Part shown: in pieces, positions 48,506-61,029 of the stretch | How the letters are laid out: each line of letters starts with the position of its first letter | Numbering within the stretch: the stretch's first letter is position 1 | Assembly (NCBI RefSeq): GCF_022965805.1 | Contig: NC_133108.1 | Span: 41,486,051-41,550,050, forward strand | Length of the DNA stretch: 64,000 bases | Direction of reading: 5' to 3' | DNA from: Primulina eburnea | Lineage: Eukaryota > Streptophyta > Magnoliopsida > Lamiales > Gesneriaceae | Notes under the pieces: model-generated | Seen by the model: the letters and a program-made list of their open reading frames with translations, nothing else | Told to the model about the DNA's origin: nothing | Database searches by the model: none | Translations under genes and position numbers: made by a program

Positions 48506-48817
48506 TAGCAAGTACTTGTTAATTCAAGGCTAGCTTGTGTTTTCTTTTAAAAAATAAGATTTGTGGCAGTCTCTTGCTGATGAAATAATTGTATTTCCGA
48601 ATTAAATTTCAGAGATTCTTGTCTCCTCCAAAATTATGGCACTATACATGGAAATTCAACTTGCTTGTTACTTCGCTGTGCTACACCAATCACTTGCCAA
48701 AGCACGACGAGCAAATATATATGATAAATAAATAATTGGAAAAAAAAACATATTTTTATTTGTTTTTCACTTAATGCTAACACGAGAGCCGACATATACG
48801 ACTCAAACCACTTGTAA

Positions 48818-49513
48818 GGGCATCTCCAACCCAAGCAGCAAAATAGCGTTTCACGCTAAACGCTATTTTGCTGCTTGGGATTCTCCAATGGAAATAGCGC
48901 AGCTCCATTCTTCCCTGCGCCACATTTGGCGCAGAGAGAAGCTCTGCGCCAAATGTGGTGCAGAGTGGTTTTTTATTTTTTTTAAAATTTTTTTTTGTTT
49001 TTTTAATTATAAGTATTTATATTAAGAATTATAAATATTTTTTATATAATAATATGATATTATTATATTAATTTAATAATTAGTAGATATATTAATTTAA
49101 TAATTAGATATATTTAAATTAGTAGATATATTAATTTAATAATTAGATATATTTAAATAATAGTATAAAATTTATTATATTATTTTAATAATTAGATAAT
49201 ATTTATTATATAATCTTAATAATTAAATATAAATCATAAAAATTAAAATATTAATTATATTAAATTTACAAAGTATTTTATAATTAAACGTCTAACACAC
49301 AAATTTATTGAATAATATTTAAATATTCAAGTATATATTTAATAACTTATAAAAAAATGAAATAAATAAAATAAAAAGAATATTCCGAGAATATTCTTTT
49401 TTAGAGTAAGATTTGAAGTAGATGGGTTGGAGATGAATATTGTATTTGATGCAGAAACTGCACTATTTTAGAGTAGAGTTGCTTTAAAACAGAGTTTTGG
49501 GTTGGAGATGGCC
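48818..49513. mobile_element. PIF/Harbinger-like (Tourist) non-autonomous element
   Basis: The left end GGGCATCTCCAACCCA and the right end TGGGTTGGAGATGGCC are inverted copies, flanked by TAA (48815-48817 and 49514-49516), the usual 3-bp target of this superfamily. The 696-bp interior is AT-rich, with two short hairpins near the left end (cagcaaaatagcg...cgctattttgctg and ggcgcagag...ctctgcgcc). No transposase. Confidence 0.85.
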
Positions 49514-49834
49514 TAATATAATCTGTTTTGGCTCATAAACCTCACTTTAAAATATATATGCTTCTAAAGGTTGATACATGTCCACATAAATATTTTATAA
49601 GAGGTTAAATTTTCACAACGAAACAGTTGTCTTAACATATAGTTGTATTCTCGCAATATCTACATTCATTTTTTTTACTTGAGAGGTGTAAATCAATGAC
49701 GAAGAAAACAGATACTCAATGATAACATTAATAATGTGCATTTGAATCGTTGATAACGATTAAAATATTGCCAAAATTGTAAAGATATTCCACATTATAA
49801 ATGAATAAACCAATACATGCATTATTAAAGTACA

Positions 49835-49989
49835 GAGTAGGTCTCTTGTGAGATGAGTTAACTCTACCGATATTCACAATAAAAAGTAATACTTTTAGCA
49901 TAAAAAGTAATATTTTTTCATGGATGACCCAAATAAGATATTCGTCTCACAAAATACGACCCGTGAAACGTCTCACATAAGTTTTTGTC
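49835..49989 (+). mobile_element. MITE, GTGAGACGGTCTCAC family, with perfect 9-bp TSD
   Basis: 155 bp, gagtaggtctcttgtgag to cacataagtttttgtc, flanked by taaagtaca (49826-49834 and 49990-49998). The left palindrome is partly deleted. Confidence 0.88.
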
Positions 49990-51554
49990 TAAAGTACAAG
50001 GACTTTTCATCACCTTTTTTAGGCAGGCAGTTATAAATTTTCCTTTCTGAACTCCTGATTTTTTATTTGATATTTTATGCTCGATTGTTTAACCATGCAA
50101 TTAGAATCAAACGGGCCAAGCAAAAGTTCCAAGAATTTCCATAAAAAAAATATCATCCATTGTCAATATTGTGAAACATGCATAAGCCTAACGTTCAAAC
50201 TAATTTTTCTCACTCATTTATGTAAACATGTACACGTGTTTGGCCTCAAATCAAAACAAAAAACAAAAATCTCACATGCTTTAAAGTGACATGTTGAAGC
50301 CATTGACAATTTAACTTCTACACCAAACCAATAATTTAAATCTCAAATTTGTTCATCATAGGGCATTTTAATCTACTCCCCAAGTATATCTATGCACAAT
50401 ATTTTTGTTTTTTTTTTTAAAAATTATCCGGGATCATGTTCGCGCAAGCGGTTTTTCCTCTTCTTCTCCGCCCATTGCCCCTTCCGAAGGATGACCGTCC
50501 CCATGGCATAAAAGGGTAAGCAAAAAGAGGAGAAAAGCACGTGAAATCTTAGTGAATCGGACCCTCTTCACAAGAAAAGAGACATGAACACAGAAGTACT
50601 CGCAATGTACAGACAAGTCATATCGTAGATGCATCTAATTTTGATTGCTGAAAATGGACCAAGCATTGTTTCCTTGAGTACTTTTTTGAACACGGATTGG
50701 CAATTATTTCTTTTCCCACTTGCCAATAATATTTTCAAGAAGGGCTACATCTGAACACAATTTAGAGTTAAAAAAAGGGATTAATTATTAGATAATGAAG
50801 CTTGTTGATTGCAATGTGCCCCACTAATTTTTCTTCAAATTTACTCCTGAATTTTGGAGACATCGGAAATTAATCTCGACTTTCAATTTTGTTGGTATAA
50901 AAAAAAAAATCTCAAAACTTAGCAAAAAAAGAAAATACAAATGACAAAAAAATGTATGATTTCAGTACTATTATTAAATATATTTACTATCTGTTGGACC
51001 TAAAAGAATTGATTACAAGATACTTGAATACTTGGACACCTAAGAAACAGTCTTCACAGGATTTGAATCCTTACTTCTTTTATAATGTCCCAGAAAATAA
51101 GGCAATCCTACAATTGTGGATAAAAACATTCCACATCCAAGAAATTCAGAACAATCCCTTTGGACATGTTGGTTCATTGATTAGATTGTTCTTCTTGCAC
51201 CCAATCTTGTCAATTTCCTATGGTAATTAAAGTGTGAGTGTATCGGACACTTTTAAAAACCCATCACGTGTATTTTCGTGGCCACCTTTAGCAATGTAGG
51301 ACCAGTTTGCTAATGGAGCTTATTCTGAATTTTTCAGTTTTAGGGAGGAAATACAAGAAACCAGCTAGTATTTTTGTTCTTGAGCATAAAGTGTCATCAA
51401 GTCTTTGCTGTGACACCCTTCAAATTATTTGCGCTCGTTTTTGTCTTGAAATTCAATTTCTTAAAAGTGAAACCAGTGATCCAGAATTACGTGCAACACA
51501 TTCAAATTAACTATATCAATGAAACGAACCCACCAAAAGAACCTATGTGAAACC

Positions 51555-51698
51555 GATCCGTGTATTGTTCAGGCAAGAGATTTGGAGGTTTCAGGTATGC
51601 TGCATGTGGTGGCAATGGGACCAGGCGATCCGTGTAATGTTCAGGCAAGAGATTTGGAGGTTTCAGGTATGCTGCACGTGGTGGGAATGGGAGCTGCC
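51555..51698 (+). repeat. 72-bp tandem duplication
   Basis: Two nearly identical units starting gatccgtgta(t/a)tgttcaggc, at 51555 and 51627. Not a multiple-copy satellite and not clearly coding. Confidence 0.85.
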
Positions 51699-52531
51699 CG
51701 GTCGGTCAATCAAAAGCTATAGCCGGAAAGGGAAATATTTTAAACTATACAACAGTTCAAATGTCACGAAGATAACTATATATCAATTGTTGGATGAGAG
51801 TAGGAAATCAACGAAAAAAACGATTGTTGAAATTTTTAAACCTTAAACAAGCACTATGTCTGGTTTCGATATTAGGCCACATAGAACAGTAGGACTCCCC
51901 TGAATATTATTAATATTGGAAAGTAGAAATAGGAGGAGCTAAATGAAAGAAAAGGCCAAAGTTGCTCGGTCCCAAACAACTTATTGGTACAGTAGTTCTC
52001 CTTACTGGACAAAAGAGTGCGCGCCGATGACTTAACAGCGTTGTTTCGGCACTCTCGAGTCTACCGCCCCTGTTTTGTTGATCCACTCGTGTTGTATCTC
52101 CACCACGGCCAGATTCTTATGTTCCAGGGACAAAAGCGTCGATCCATACAATGAATCTATAAATTCTTGAAAGCGAATACTCAAGTGTTGATCTCACTTT
52201 ATTCCCTCTTAAATAACAAACACTGCTACTTCACTGCACTTAACTTATGATTCTAAACCACATGAAGAAGGAAAAGCGTTAACAGAAAACTTAAACAAGA
52301 TATATTATGGTAATACAACTTATTTCATAATTACTAGGTAATAGAGTGTCAGCAAGTGATTCTGATTCTATACTAATTCTTGTTCTATTTACAATCCGAA
52401 AATTCAATCACCATCCATTTCCTTCTATTGAAAGACAACATATCACACAATATGACACATATGATCACTTACAAAGACTATTTTTATTAACCAACAGTGC
52501 GTGGAAGGATATATACCTTTACATATGAAAA

Positions 52532-55437
52532 TCAAAGTGCATAAAGTTTCTTAAAGTCATCCTCCGGGATTTCCTCATCTGACACAATCATCGACATAGA
52601 ATACGATTGTGATCTACTATTTCTTGCCGACAAGCGGCGGTTTCTCAAGTTAGAAGCTTCAATTCGGTGCATTATCACCCAATAACACAATGTCCCAAGT
52701 GTCGTAGCCATGATTAGTGTCCCTATAACGGTTATTCCAATAGCTAACCATCTTTCTTGATCCCCCACAATGATGTAACATATAGCAAGAAAGGCAACTG
52801 AAATAAACGCACAAGCCAACCACATAAGCTTGTTGATAACGGTCATCAGAAGTTTCTTCGCCTCCTTCTCAACAACTACCACAGATGTCTGAACGACAAC
52901 GACAGCTAATGATATGAACAGTGCCAGAGAGTCAGATATCAAGAAAATCGAGAATTCGAGTCTTGGTGCGATGTTAGCTTCTCCGAGAGAAGACCCTGGA
53001 GGAACTTCAGTTTGTTCATCGGCGTATTGACCGGGGAGAGTAAAGATGGCAGCAAAAGCAACGGTGGCAATCAAAACAGCAACCACAGTTGTTGAAGTTA
53101 TTGCATTGTTAAGCCCTTCTGTTTGCATTTTGTCAAGCCTTTTGGCTATACCACGAACCTTTCTTCCAGTTTGGCGTGTGTGCTCGATCTGGTCATGAAC
53201 TTCATGTTTTATGTCGCTTACGGTTTGTTTCAGCTCTCTGACCGCACTTTTTGGTGGTTGAGTAATTAAGGACTTTGCACTCTTAACACCATACTCCTGT
53301 AGGATACTTACAATCTCTACATGCCCAGTTTTTTCAGCCGTATCAAAAGCAGTCTCCCCAGATTTGTTCATGGCATCTTTTTTAAGTTCTTTGTGCTTCA
53401 ATAGAGTTTCAACAATCTGCATGATTTGGGTTCAGAATTAGCTATATTTTGCACATAGGTATGGCTCTAAATGTAAAATACAAAGTTTAGCAAGACGGAG
53501 CCTTACAGAAGTCCAGATACATGCAAGTTTACATGACAACTTATTACTATTATTGTTATGATCGTCGTCGTCGTCATTGTTGCCCTCTTAAAATTTATAT
53601 CGACTCACCTAATGTGACTCAAACCTAAGGAGAATATCTTCAAAACAAACAGCTTTATAACAGAGTGATTTGGTCGGAAATTTACATCATTCATATGATT
53701 CTGTGATTCGTATCTTCTGCTATAAGCTTGATTCCTTCTTCCTTAAAACTATACGAGCAATGATGTGCACACTTTGTGTGTATGACTTGATATCAAGAAA
53801 ATTACTTTTATTGTTTTATGTATGTATTAAATTAAAAGTTTGTTGAAATCTTTATTTTAAGAATTTCATTGTAGTTTTTTTTTTTTTTGGAAAGATAAAA
53901 TTTACATATAAACTAATAGAGAAAAATTACACCCCATTAAAATTGAAAATTTTATGATTGAATATAATTCTTTGATTGATAATATTTTAATAGTAATGAT
54001 TTTGGGAATCTTTAATTGGGGATGGGTTATTTTTCAAACGTTATACTTGGTGTCCTCTTCATATCCATCCTTTCACTTTCACTCGAGTTGAGACTTATAT
54101 TTGAAGTCTATGGTTAGAGTATTGAATTGGTTTCCACGAAATGATTTCCCTAAGTGAAATACAAAAATATAGAGTTGTTTCCCAAAAATACCATCGTTTT
54201 TTTATGACAAGTTTTTATAACACACTTTCGGAGAAGTGTTTTTAAAGGGTGCTCTTACATAGAAAGAGATAACATACGAAAAATAAGCATACCTGCAGTC
54301 GACCCTTCCTCGTGGCAATGTGCAATGCTGAATTTCCCTTCCCGTCGACAATATTAAGTAAAGTATCATCTGATGCAAGAAGCTCAACAACCGTGTTAGC
54401 ATTAGTTCCCTTGACAGCCATATGAAGAGCTGTCTGTCCCTTCTTATCGACCCATGTCGCGATTCCTTTCTCTTTGCTTAAAATGGCCTTGATCACCTCA
54501 AGATGGCCGTTTCGTGCAGAAGAATGCAAGGCAGTTTTACCATTATTTCTCGCTATGGTGGCAAGACTGCTATTTCTATCCAACAGAAACTTGACCACCT
54601 CAACATGACCTTGTGCTGCAGCCGTATGAAGGGCTGTAGCATTTGATTGATCCACTGTCGCTAGAAGTTGGGGAATGGCGTCAATTAGGACCTTTAGAAC
54701 TTCTGTTATAAAAAAGAACTTTCAAGATTACACTAACCAACATATTAGGTCTAAGTAATAACAAATTTTTCGATCTAACTTCGAGGGATCTTAACACGAT
54801 CCTTAGTGACAGACCAGACAAATGCACGAAGCGTAAAAGGTGATGAATAACCGCCATGTATCAAAGATTATATGTTGATTTTTTAGAGCTAAATATAAAA
54901 CAAAAACAAGAAAACACAAAGGATCACATGACACCAGATAGATTTGTGTGATTCAGCCATAGAGACCCTGCATCATGGCAAGATGCTTAAACAGTTAAAC
55001 TTAAACTCTATTAATCTCTCTTAGTATATATTACCATATAGGCGATATATAAAATCATTTAACATCATATAGGATTTCTAACAAGAACGAAAGAAACGCT
55101 TACCCAATCCACCAATCTTGGCAGCGATATGAAAAGCATCGTAACCATTCTTGGCCTTGATTGCAGCAGAACCGACATCATAGTACTTTATCAGCTCCTT
55201 AACCAGATCAACATAGTCACATTCAGAAGCTACATAAAGCGCCGTTTCGCCCGATTGGTTCTGTTTAGATAACAATTCTTTTAATTCATCTTCCTCACTG
55301 TTGCTAAGTATCTCCAAAACCACTTCCAAATCCCCTTCTCTTACGGCCGAATGTAACGCCGTATCATCTCGTTTTCGAGTTAACTGTTTCTTCATCTGCT
55401 TTTTATGGAAGCTTTGTTGCGTAGCTAAAGCCTCCAT
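52532..55437 (-). CDS. ANK1: Ankyrin-repeat membrane protein with PGG domain (ANK1/ITN1 type)
   Basis: Three exons on the minus strand, 55437-55104, 54702-54293 and 53416-52532, total 1629 nt (542 aa). The N-terminal two thirds hold about seven ankyrin repeats (for example DDTALHSAVREGDLEVVLEI, NGKTALHSSARNGHLEVIKA, KGQTALHMAVKGTNANTVVE). A charged linker follows, then the PGG domain with its GLNNAITSTTVVAVLIATVA helix and PGQ (about residue 376). Four transmembrane helices follow (about 355-375, 405-430, 443-465, 470-496). The cytosolic tail is Ser/Arg-rich. Proteins of this type sit in the plasma membrane; the Arabidopsis relative ITN1 affects salt tolerance and ROS. The start MEALATQQSFHKKQMKKQLT resembles Arabidopsis ANK1 (At5g02620, from memory) better than ITN1. 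Confidence 0.92.
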
Positions 55438-55998
55438 TTTAAACTAATCAATCAAAGTTCAAGGTTCAATAGTCCAAATTGCAATCAAAATCCTTTCTTT
55501 CTTCTTTAACCTTTTAGGAATCAAGCCCGGATCAAATTTCACATCTAGAAACCAAAAATCAACACAAAATCTCAGGCTTACACTTAAATAGCAAAAAAAA
55601 AAAAAACAAAACCCCACCAAGAAAGCAGGAGCAATATCTGATTCAGTATAATCAATCCATGGAAGACCAGATGACAAGAGATATCTCACCTGAAGTTTAC
55701 AAGAAATAGATTTTAATTGAAAATCTTTGAGCCCAATTGAAATATATTGAATGTAAACTGGAAGCTGGCAAACTTTTTGGAGAGAGGAAACTAATAAAGA
55801 ATCATTTACAAGAGGTAAAGGTGGAGTAAAGAGTATAATGACCTGATACAAGTGGAATCTTGCTGCAATTAAAGCTTAATATGTAATTATTAAATCAGAT
55901 AATTTGGTTTAATTTAATTCAAAATTTCATGTTATTACATAAAACTATTTAGTTGGAGTAATAAAGAGTTAGTTATCAAAATAATAATTTACTTAATA

Positions 55999-56155
55999 GA
56001 GCATAGACGGTCTCATGGATCCGGGCAACTCTTATCATATTTACAATAATAAATAATATTTTTGACAAAAAAAATAATCTTTTTTTGTTAGTGATCTAAA
56101 TAAAATATTTATTTCACAAAATTGAGTCGTGAGAACATCTAACAAATGTTTTTTG
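55999..56155 (+). mobile_element. Diverged MITE, GTGAGACGGTCTCAC family
   Basis: tagacggtctcatggatcc at the left, core tttacaataataaataat, right end aacatctaacaaatgttttttgc. Confidence 0.5.
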
Positions 56156-56814
56156 CTGATTGACACGGGCAATTGCATCACAAAAATTCAATTCTATCTT
56201 TCAAACGGAAAAAGACTAATTACCTGCCCATGATTCGATAAATAATCATGATTATACTTTATTTAAGAGCTTGATTTTGACATGATTAGGATTTGTACCC
56301 ATAAAAAAGAGGGAAAAAAAAGTTGTGCATAATGACCAGTCCATTATTCTAAAAATTGATATTTCAAATCTTTCATACATAAAAAAGTGTGGGTATAAAT
56401 GAACACATTTATTTTCAAAATTATAGCAATTTATATATTAAAGCAATCATTAGTATTTTTTTCCTAAAATTTGCACCATGAGTCCATGACATAGTTAAAT
56501 TTTTAAAACTATTTTTTATGTACAATATCTCTTGTTTTTTAAAATTTTTAATTATCAATATGTATAAATAAAAGTTAATGTATACATTGAAAATTTTAAA
56601 ACCTGTATTTTTACACAAAAATCAATTTGAAATTCATTTAGTTAGTACAATATATTATGATTTATGAAAGTATAAAATGAAAATATATGTATATGTATAT
56701 ACGCATCACTTGGGCCCTTGGCCGTTGACTGTGAGGGTTAACATACTGAAGTAAAGGTCAAGGATGCCTGCTAATTGTGGTACGTGGACTCCCACGCGTG
56801 GAAAACGTTAAGTT

Positions 56815-56955
56815 TTCATAAAAATAATATTTTTCATGAGTTGAGTCGAATTAGAGATATAAAAATAATTTTTATATAAAAAATAACATTTTCTATGAGT
56901 TGTGTCGAATTGGAGAACCGTGAAATGTGAATCGATCTCACAATAATTTTTGTGT
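56815..56955 (+). mobile_element. Old MITE remnants of the same family
   Basis: Two partial core copies (atgagttg(a/t)gtcgaatt) and a right end cgatctcacaataatttttgtgt. Confidence 0.35.
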
Positions 56956-58311
56956 ATTATAAATTGTGTTAAAGGACTTTTTTTATTTTTAAAAATGTGC
57001 TCGAAGGAATTTATTTATTTATTTTTTTAGAGAAAAGCCCAATGTATAATAAATTTTACCTAAACACAAAAGGGCGATGTTGTTTCCTTTTTGTACGCTG
57101 ATTCACTAACTTTGTAGTTATATTATTTTTGATAAATTGTTTTTTAGAAATTATTTAATAATACTTTAAAAACAAATTATTTAATAAAAATATGTATTGA
57201 TAATTTGAACACGTTTTTAATATGAAGTGTGTTATATGTACAATAGTATTTCGTTAAAAATTTAATTTATCAAAATCTTATGATACATTGAATATAAAAT
57301 CTCATAATATAATAGTAAAATCTCACGATAATTGATGTAAATAATGTTATACAATATTTTTGTTTACCTTTAGTACCATCCTTTGATATTATGTCCAAAT
57401 TTGGAAGATGCGATAATGTGTAAAAGAGATTTAAGCCCATCAATTGAATGAAAATTATGAATTAGTAGAAATACATATGGAGATAACATGCATAAGCAAA
57501 TATGTAGTAATAATATTTATTGTCTTGAAATAGTTTTAGGTGTTTGACTGAGCTTATAAGATGCTTTAGAACTTTGAAATTATGAAATTTTGTTTGATAA
57601 ATTTTTTTTTTAAAAAAAAACAACTTATAACATGTCAAAATAAATTGCTTGACATCTTATAAGGTATTTTTAAAAAATATGACACCTCTAAATTATTTTT
57701 TAAGTCTGATTTGAATGTCTTTTAAATACCAAATTATGATTATATATTTTATAACAACTTAAAATTATCCTTGTATAACATAATATATAAATTGATTAAT
57801 AGTCAATTATTAACTTTATTATTATTTTATAGATATTTTCCTTATTAAATTAATACATTAATACTACTAATTATAGTTATTATTATTGTTATGGTTATGT
57901 TATTATTATTATTATGGTTATGTGAATGTTATTATAATTTAAATTTTCAATTATTTATTATTATCATTATACTATAAACTAATATAAAGTATTTCTTCTA
58001 TTATACATACTATGATCATATTACTATTATTATTATAAACAACTATTATTATAAATTCATTGATTCAAGATTATTTTTTCAAATATAAATTCATAGTCCA
58101 TAAATCTCGTTAAGGAATTTAGTACTGAATTAAAAATGCATATACTTTGATATTAGTAGCACAGTCCAGCAATAATTGACAAATTGAGTGCAGGCAGAAG
58201 CTTAGTGGGCTGCCATCATCTTCTACAATTCACTTGGCCCATTCATTACACAACAAACCCCAGACATGTTATATTTCTTACTCCCAACCACAATTGTGAT
58301 TGGTCCATTTA

Positions 58312-58483
58312 TTTGAGACGATAGTAATAAATTTATATACGTGAAACGAGTTGAACCGATTTATATTTATATAGAAAATTAATATTTTTGACACAAAAAG
58401 TTATTTTTCATGAACTGAGTCAGATTGGAAATATGTCTCACAAAATTAACTTGTGAGATGTTATTATATGATTTTTGTGTTTA
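58312..58483 (+). mobile_element. Diverged MITE of the same family
   Basis: Starts tttgagacgatag; core acacaaaaagttatttttcatgaactgagtc; right part gtctcacaaaattaacttgtgag. Confidence 0.4.
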
Positions 58484-58521
58484 AATATTTATTCTTGTCA
58501 ATATATATATTAATTATCTTA

Positions 58522-59455
58522 GGTATAGTTTGGTACGCATGATAAGATAAACATGTGATATATAATATAAAGATAAGTTAATGATAAATATGATTAGGGG
58601 TGGGAATAAATACCGAAATACCGAAAAACCGTACCGAAAAAATACCTAACTTACCGAAAAAATTGGTATACCGAAAATTTCGGTACGGTATGATACCTTA
58701 CCGAAATTTTCGGTATCGGTAACAAAATATTTTTTTTGGTATTTCGGTATATACCGAAATACCGAAAATAATTTTTTTTTAAAATTTATGTTCGGTATAC
58801 CGAAAAAATTGTCGGTATACCTAAATGTTTTCGGTATACCGACAAAATTTTCGGTGTCGGTACGGTACCGGTATGAACTTTTTTTATACCGAAAATTCGG
58901 TATACCGAATGTGCGGTATACCGAATTTTCGGTATCAGTATCGGTATGAAAAATTCCATACCGATATTTTCGGTACGGTATACCGTACCGTATCCACCCT
59001 TAAATATGATGTAGGATATTATATATAATGTTTGGTATGCTTTTAATAAGAGTGATTAAATTTATATATTAAATTGTAACGACAAAATTAACCTTATAAT
59101 AATAAATTTTATAATTTAAAAGTTATTGCTTGAGTATATATTTCTTATCTGTTCATGAGCCGACAGTGTTTGCATGATTTATTTATTTTTACTTAATTTT
59201 ATATATTATATTATATGATATGAGAGAAGATATGGTTTATGATTTTTATAAATCGAGGGCAATTAAGTGATTTGAAGTGTATTTTATCATTAAATTAAAA
59301 ATATTACACCTAATAGAAGAGATATTTTATCTTTATATAAAGTTATTTATCAAAAGTCCATGATATTATCATAGGCTTTCTAAAAAGGTACAAAACGTAT
59401 GATAAGAGGATTATTTATCATCCCTTCCATATCTCGTATACCAAATTATGTCTAC
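58522..59455. mobile_element. AT-rich MITE-like element with 'tttggtacg' ends, host of a nested hAT
   Basis: The left end ggtatagtttggtacgc and the right end cgtataccaaattatg are inverted relatives. The interior is interrupted by the hAT-like element 58594-59001. The exact ends and target duplication could not be fixed. Confidence 0.4.
58594..59001. mobile_element. hAT-like element made of CGGTATACCGAAA units
   Basis: Ends are ttaggggtggg and the inverted ccaccctt. It is flanked by a perfect 8-bp duplication aaatatga (58586-58593 and 59002-59009). The 408-bp body is almost wholly built from alternating ataccgaaa / tttcggtat units in both orientations. No coding capacity. Confidence 0.88.
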
Positions 59456-59977
59456 TTACTATATATAAAGCTATAGTCCCATGTAATAACAATTAGATTT
59501 CGGTCTTGCATGACATACCAAATTTTTTTTAAAATACCATTTTTAAAAAAATAGATAAACCATCAAACATTATATTTAGATATAAAAATAATTTAACATT
59601 CGATGTACTTCACACAAAAATATAATATATAAACTAATATGTTATATTACAATTTATTTATATCCATGCATTCCTATAATTTAATGAACATTAAAGTAGA
59701 GTTTGAAACAATTTGTTATGTTTGCATTGTTTACTAGCTATGGACTGCCATTATTAAATAAAAGAATCTGTCGAAATATCATATTTTCAAAGACTTATTG
59801 TTCTTCATTGCTTAAATCGACATTCATTTTTCGTTGAATTATTTTCATTTCCAAACCACACAGTATATTTCAGTGTTGTCGCATTTAGGCGAAACTGACT
59901 TTATATTTGCAATTAGTACTGCTCCTTAATTGCAGCAATGCGTGTCCGTTTCTGTGTGTGTGTATATATATATATAG

Positions 59978-60159
59978 TAAATCTTTTATTAGACGGTCTC
60001 ACGAATTTTTATCTGTGAGACGGGTCAACCCTACCGATATTCACAATAAAAATAATACTCTTAGCATAAAAAATAATATTTTTTTATGGATGATCCAAAT
60101 AAAATATTCATCTCACAAAATACGACTGATCATGAAACCGTCTCACACAAGTGTTTTCC
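59978..60159 (+). mobile_element. MITE, GTGAGACGGTCTCAC family
   Basis: 182 bp, with agacggtctcacgaattttt near the left end and accgtctcacacaagtgttttcc at the right. The flanks atatatatag match, but both lie in AT-dinucleotide runs, so the duplication is less certain. Confidence 0.75.
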
Positions 60160-60203
60160 ATATATATAGACATACACAGAAATGGACACGCATTGCTCCA
60201 ATT

Positions 60204-60206
<3 letters not shown>

Positions 60207-60247
<41 letters not shown>
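60207..60247. repeat. (TA)n microsatellite
   Basis: About 20 TA units. Confidence 0.9.
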
Positions 60248-60249
<2 letters not shown>

Positions 60250-60546
60250 GTAAATATTTTCATAAAATTTAATTTTATTTTACAATAAAAAAAACATGAT
60301 TATATAATTAGAATGAAATTTTCTCAACTCCAAATTTGTGTTTGAGTTTTTTATTTTATTATATTATATATATTTTTCTCATAAATAAACAGTAATTCAG
60401 ACCACCGACTGAATAAGAGACATCTCTGTCACCATTTATCTTACTATCAACAATTTTCAAAGACAAGATATTATTTGAGGGAGAGCTTGATTACAATTTA
60501 TACATCATGCGACCCATTGGTTTGAAATAGCTATAAAACTTTTAAT

Positions 60547-60864
60547 ATTCATTAATTAATTTCTCCAAATGAATGGCTGATTTTAGACCCGTATTTTAAA
60601 TAATGATGTATATTATTCATTAATTAACTTCTCCGAATGAATGGCTGATTTTAGACTCGTTTTTAATAATGATGTATATTATTCATTAATTAACTTCTCC
60701 GAATGAATGGCTGATTTTAGACTCGTTTTTAATAATGATGTATATTATTCATTAATTAACTTCTCCAAATGAATGGTTGATTTTAGACTCGTTTTTAATA
60801 ATTATTATTCATTAATTAACTTCTCCGAATGAATGGTTGATTTTAGACTCGTTTTTAATAATGT
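60547..60864 (+). repeat. Minisatellite, five copies of a 60-68 bp unit
   Basis: Units start attcattaattaa at 60547, 60615, 60681, 60747 and 60807 and carry cttctcc(g/a)aatgaatgg(c/t)tgattttagac(c/t)cgt. The last units are shorter. Confidence 0.92.
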
Positions 60865-60909
60865 TATATATCATCGTCAACAAAATTGATATATAAGCGT
60901 ACCGATCAC

Positions 60910-61029
60910 TGTTAATTGTCCCACATCAGTTGGATAAATAACCTGGGAGTTGTATATATGGTCTTGGACAATCCTCCCCCCTTGAACTAGCTTTTGGGGT
61001 TGAGTTAGGTCCAAATTCCAATCTTAACA
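60910..61029 (+). mobile_element. Solo LTR, TRIM-sized
   Basis: About 120 bp from TGTTAATTGTCCCACATC to CCAATCTTAACA, the TG...CA limits and tcccacatc(a/g)gttgg start seen in many short plant LTRs. It contains ggtcttggacaatcctcc. The flanks share tcac (a 4-bp match, 5 if one base is shared with the end). No internal region or second LTR. Confidence 0.65.

Larger units (their letters stand above)
48506..52531. other. Spacer with a Harbinger-like element, a MITE and a tandem repeat
   Basis: Holds the elements at 48818-49513 and 49835-49989 and a 72-bp tandem duplication at 51555. The ORFs around 51307-51846 cross the repeat and show no domain; I do not regard them as genes. Confidence 0.45.

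Noticed and set aside
51307..51846. Overlapping ORFs of 67-99 codons
   Set aside because: No domain, biased by a 72-bp tandem repeat, and not supported by splice signals or composition.
54242..54655. 137-aa ankyrin ORF as a separate gene
   Set aside because: It is exon 2 of ANK1; the frame continues upstream to a splice acceptor at 54703 and downstream is cut at the donor after 54293.
60547..60864. CRISPR-like array
   Set aside because: The whole 60-68 bp unit repeats with no variable spacers, in a plant genome; it is a minisatellite.
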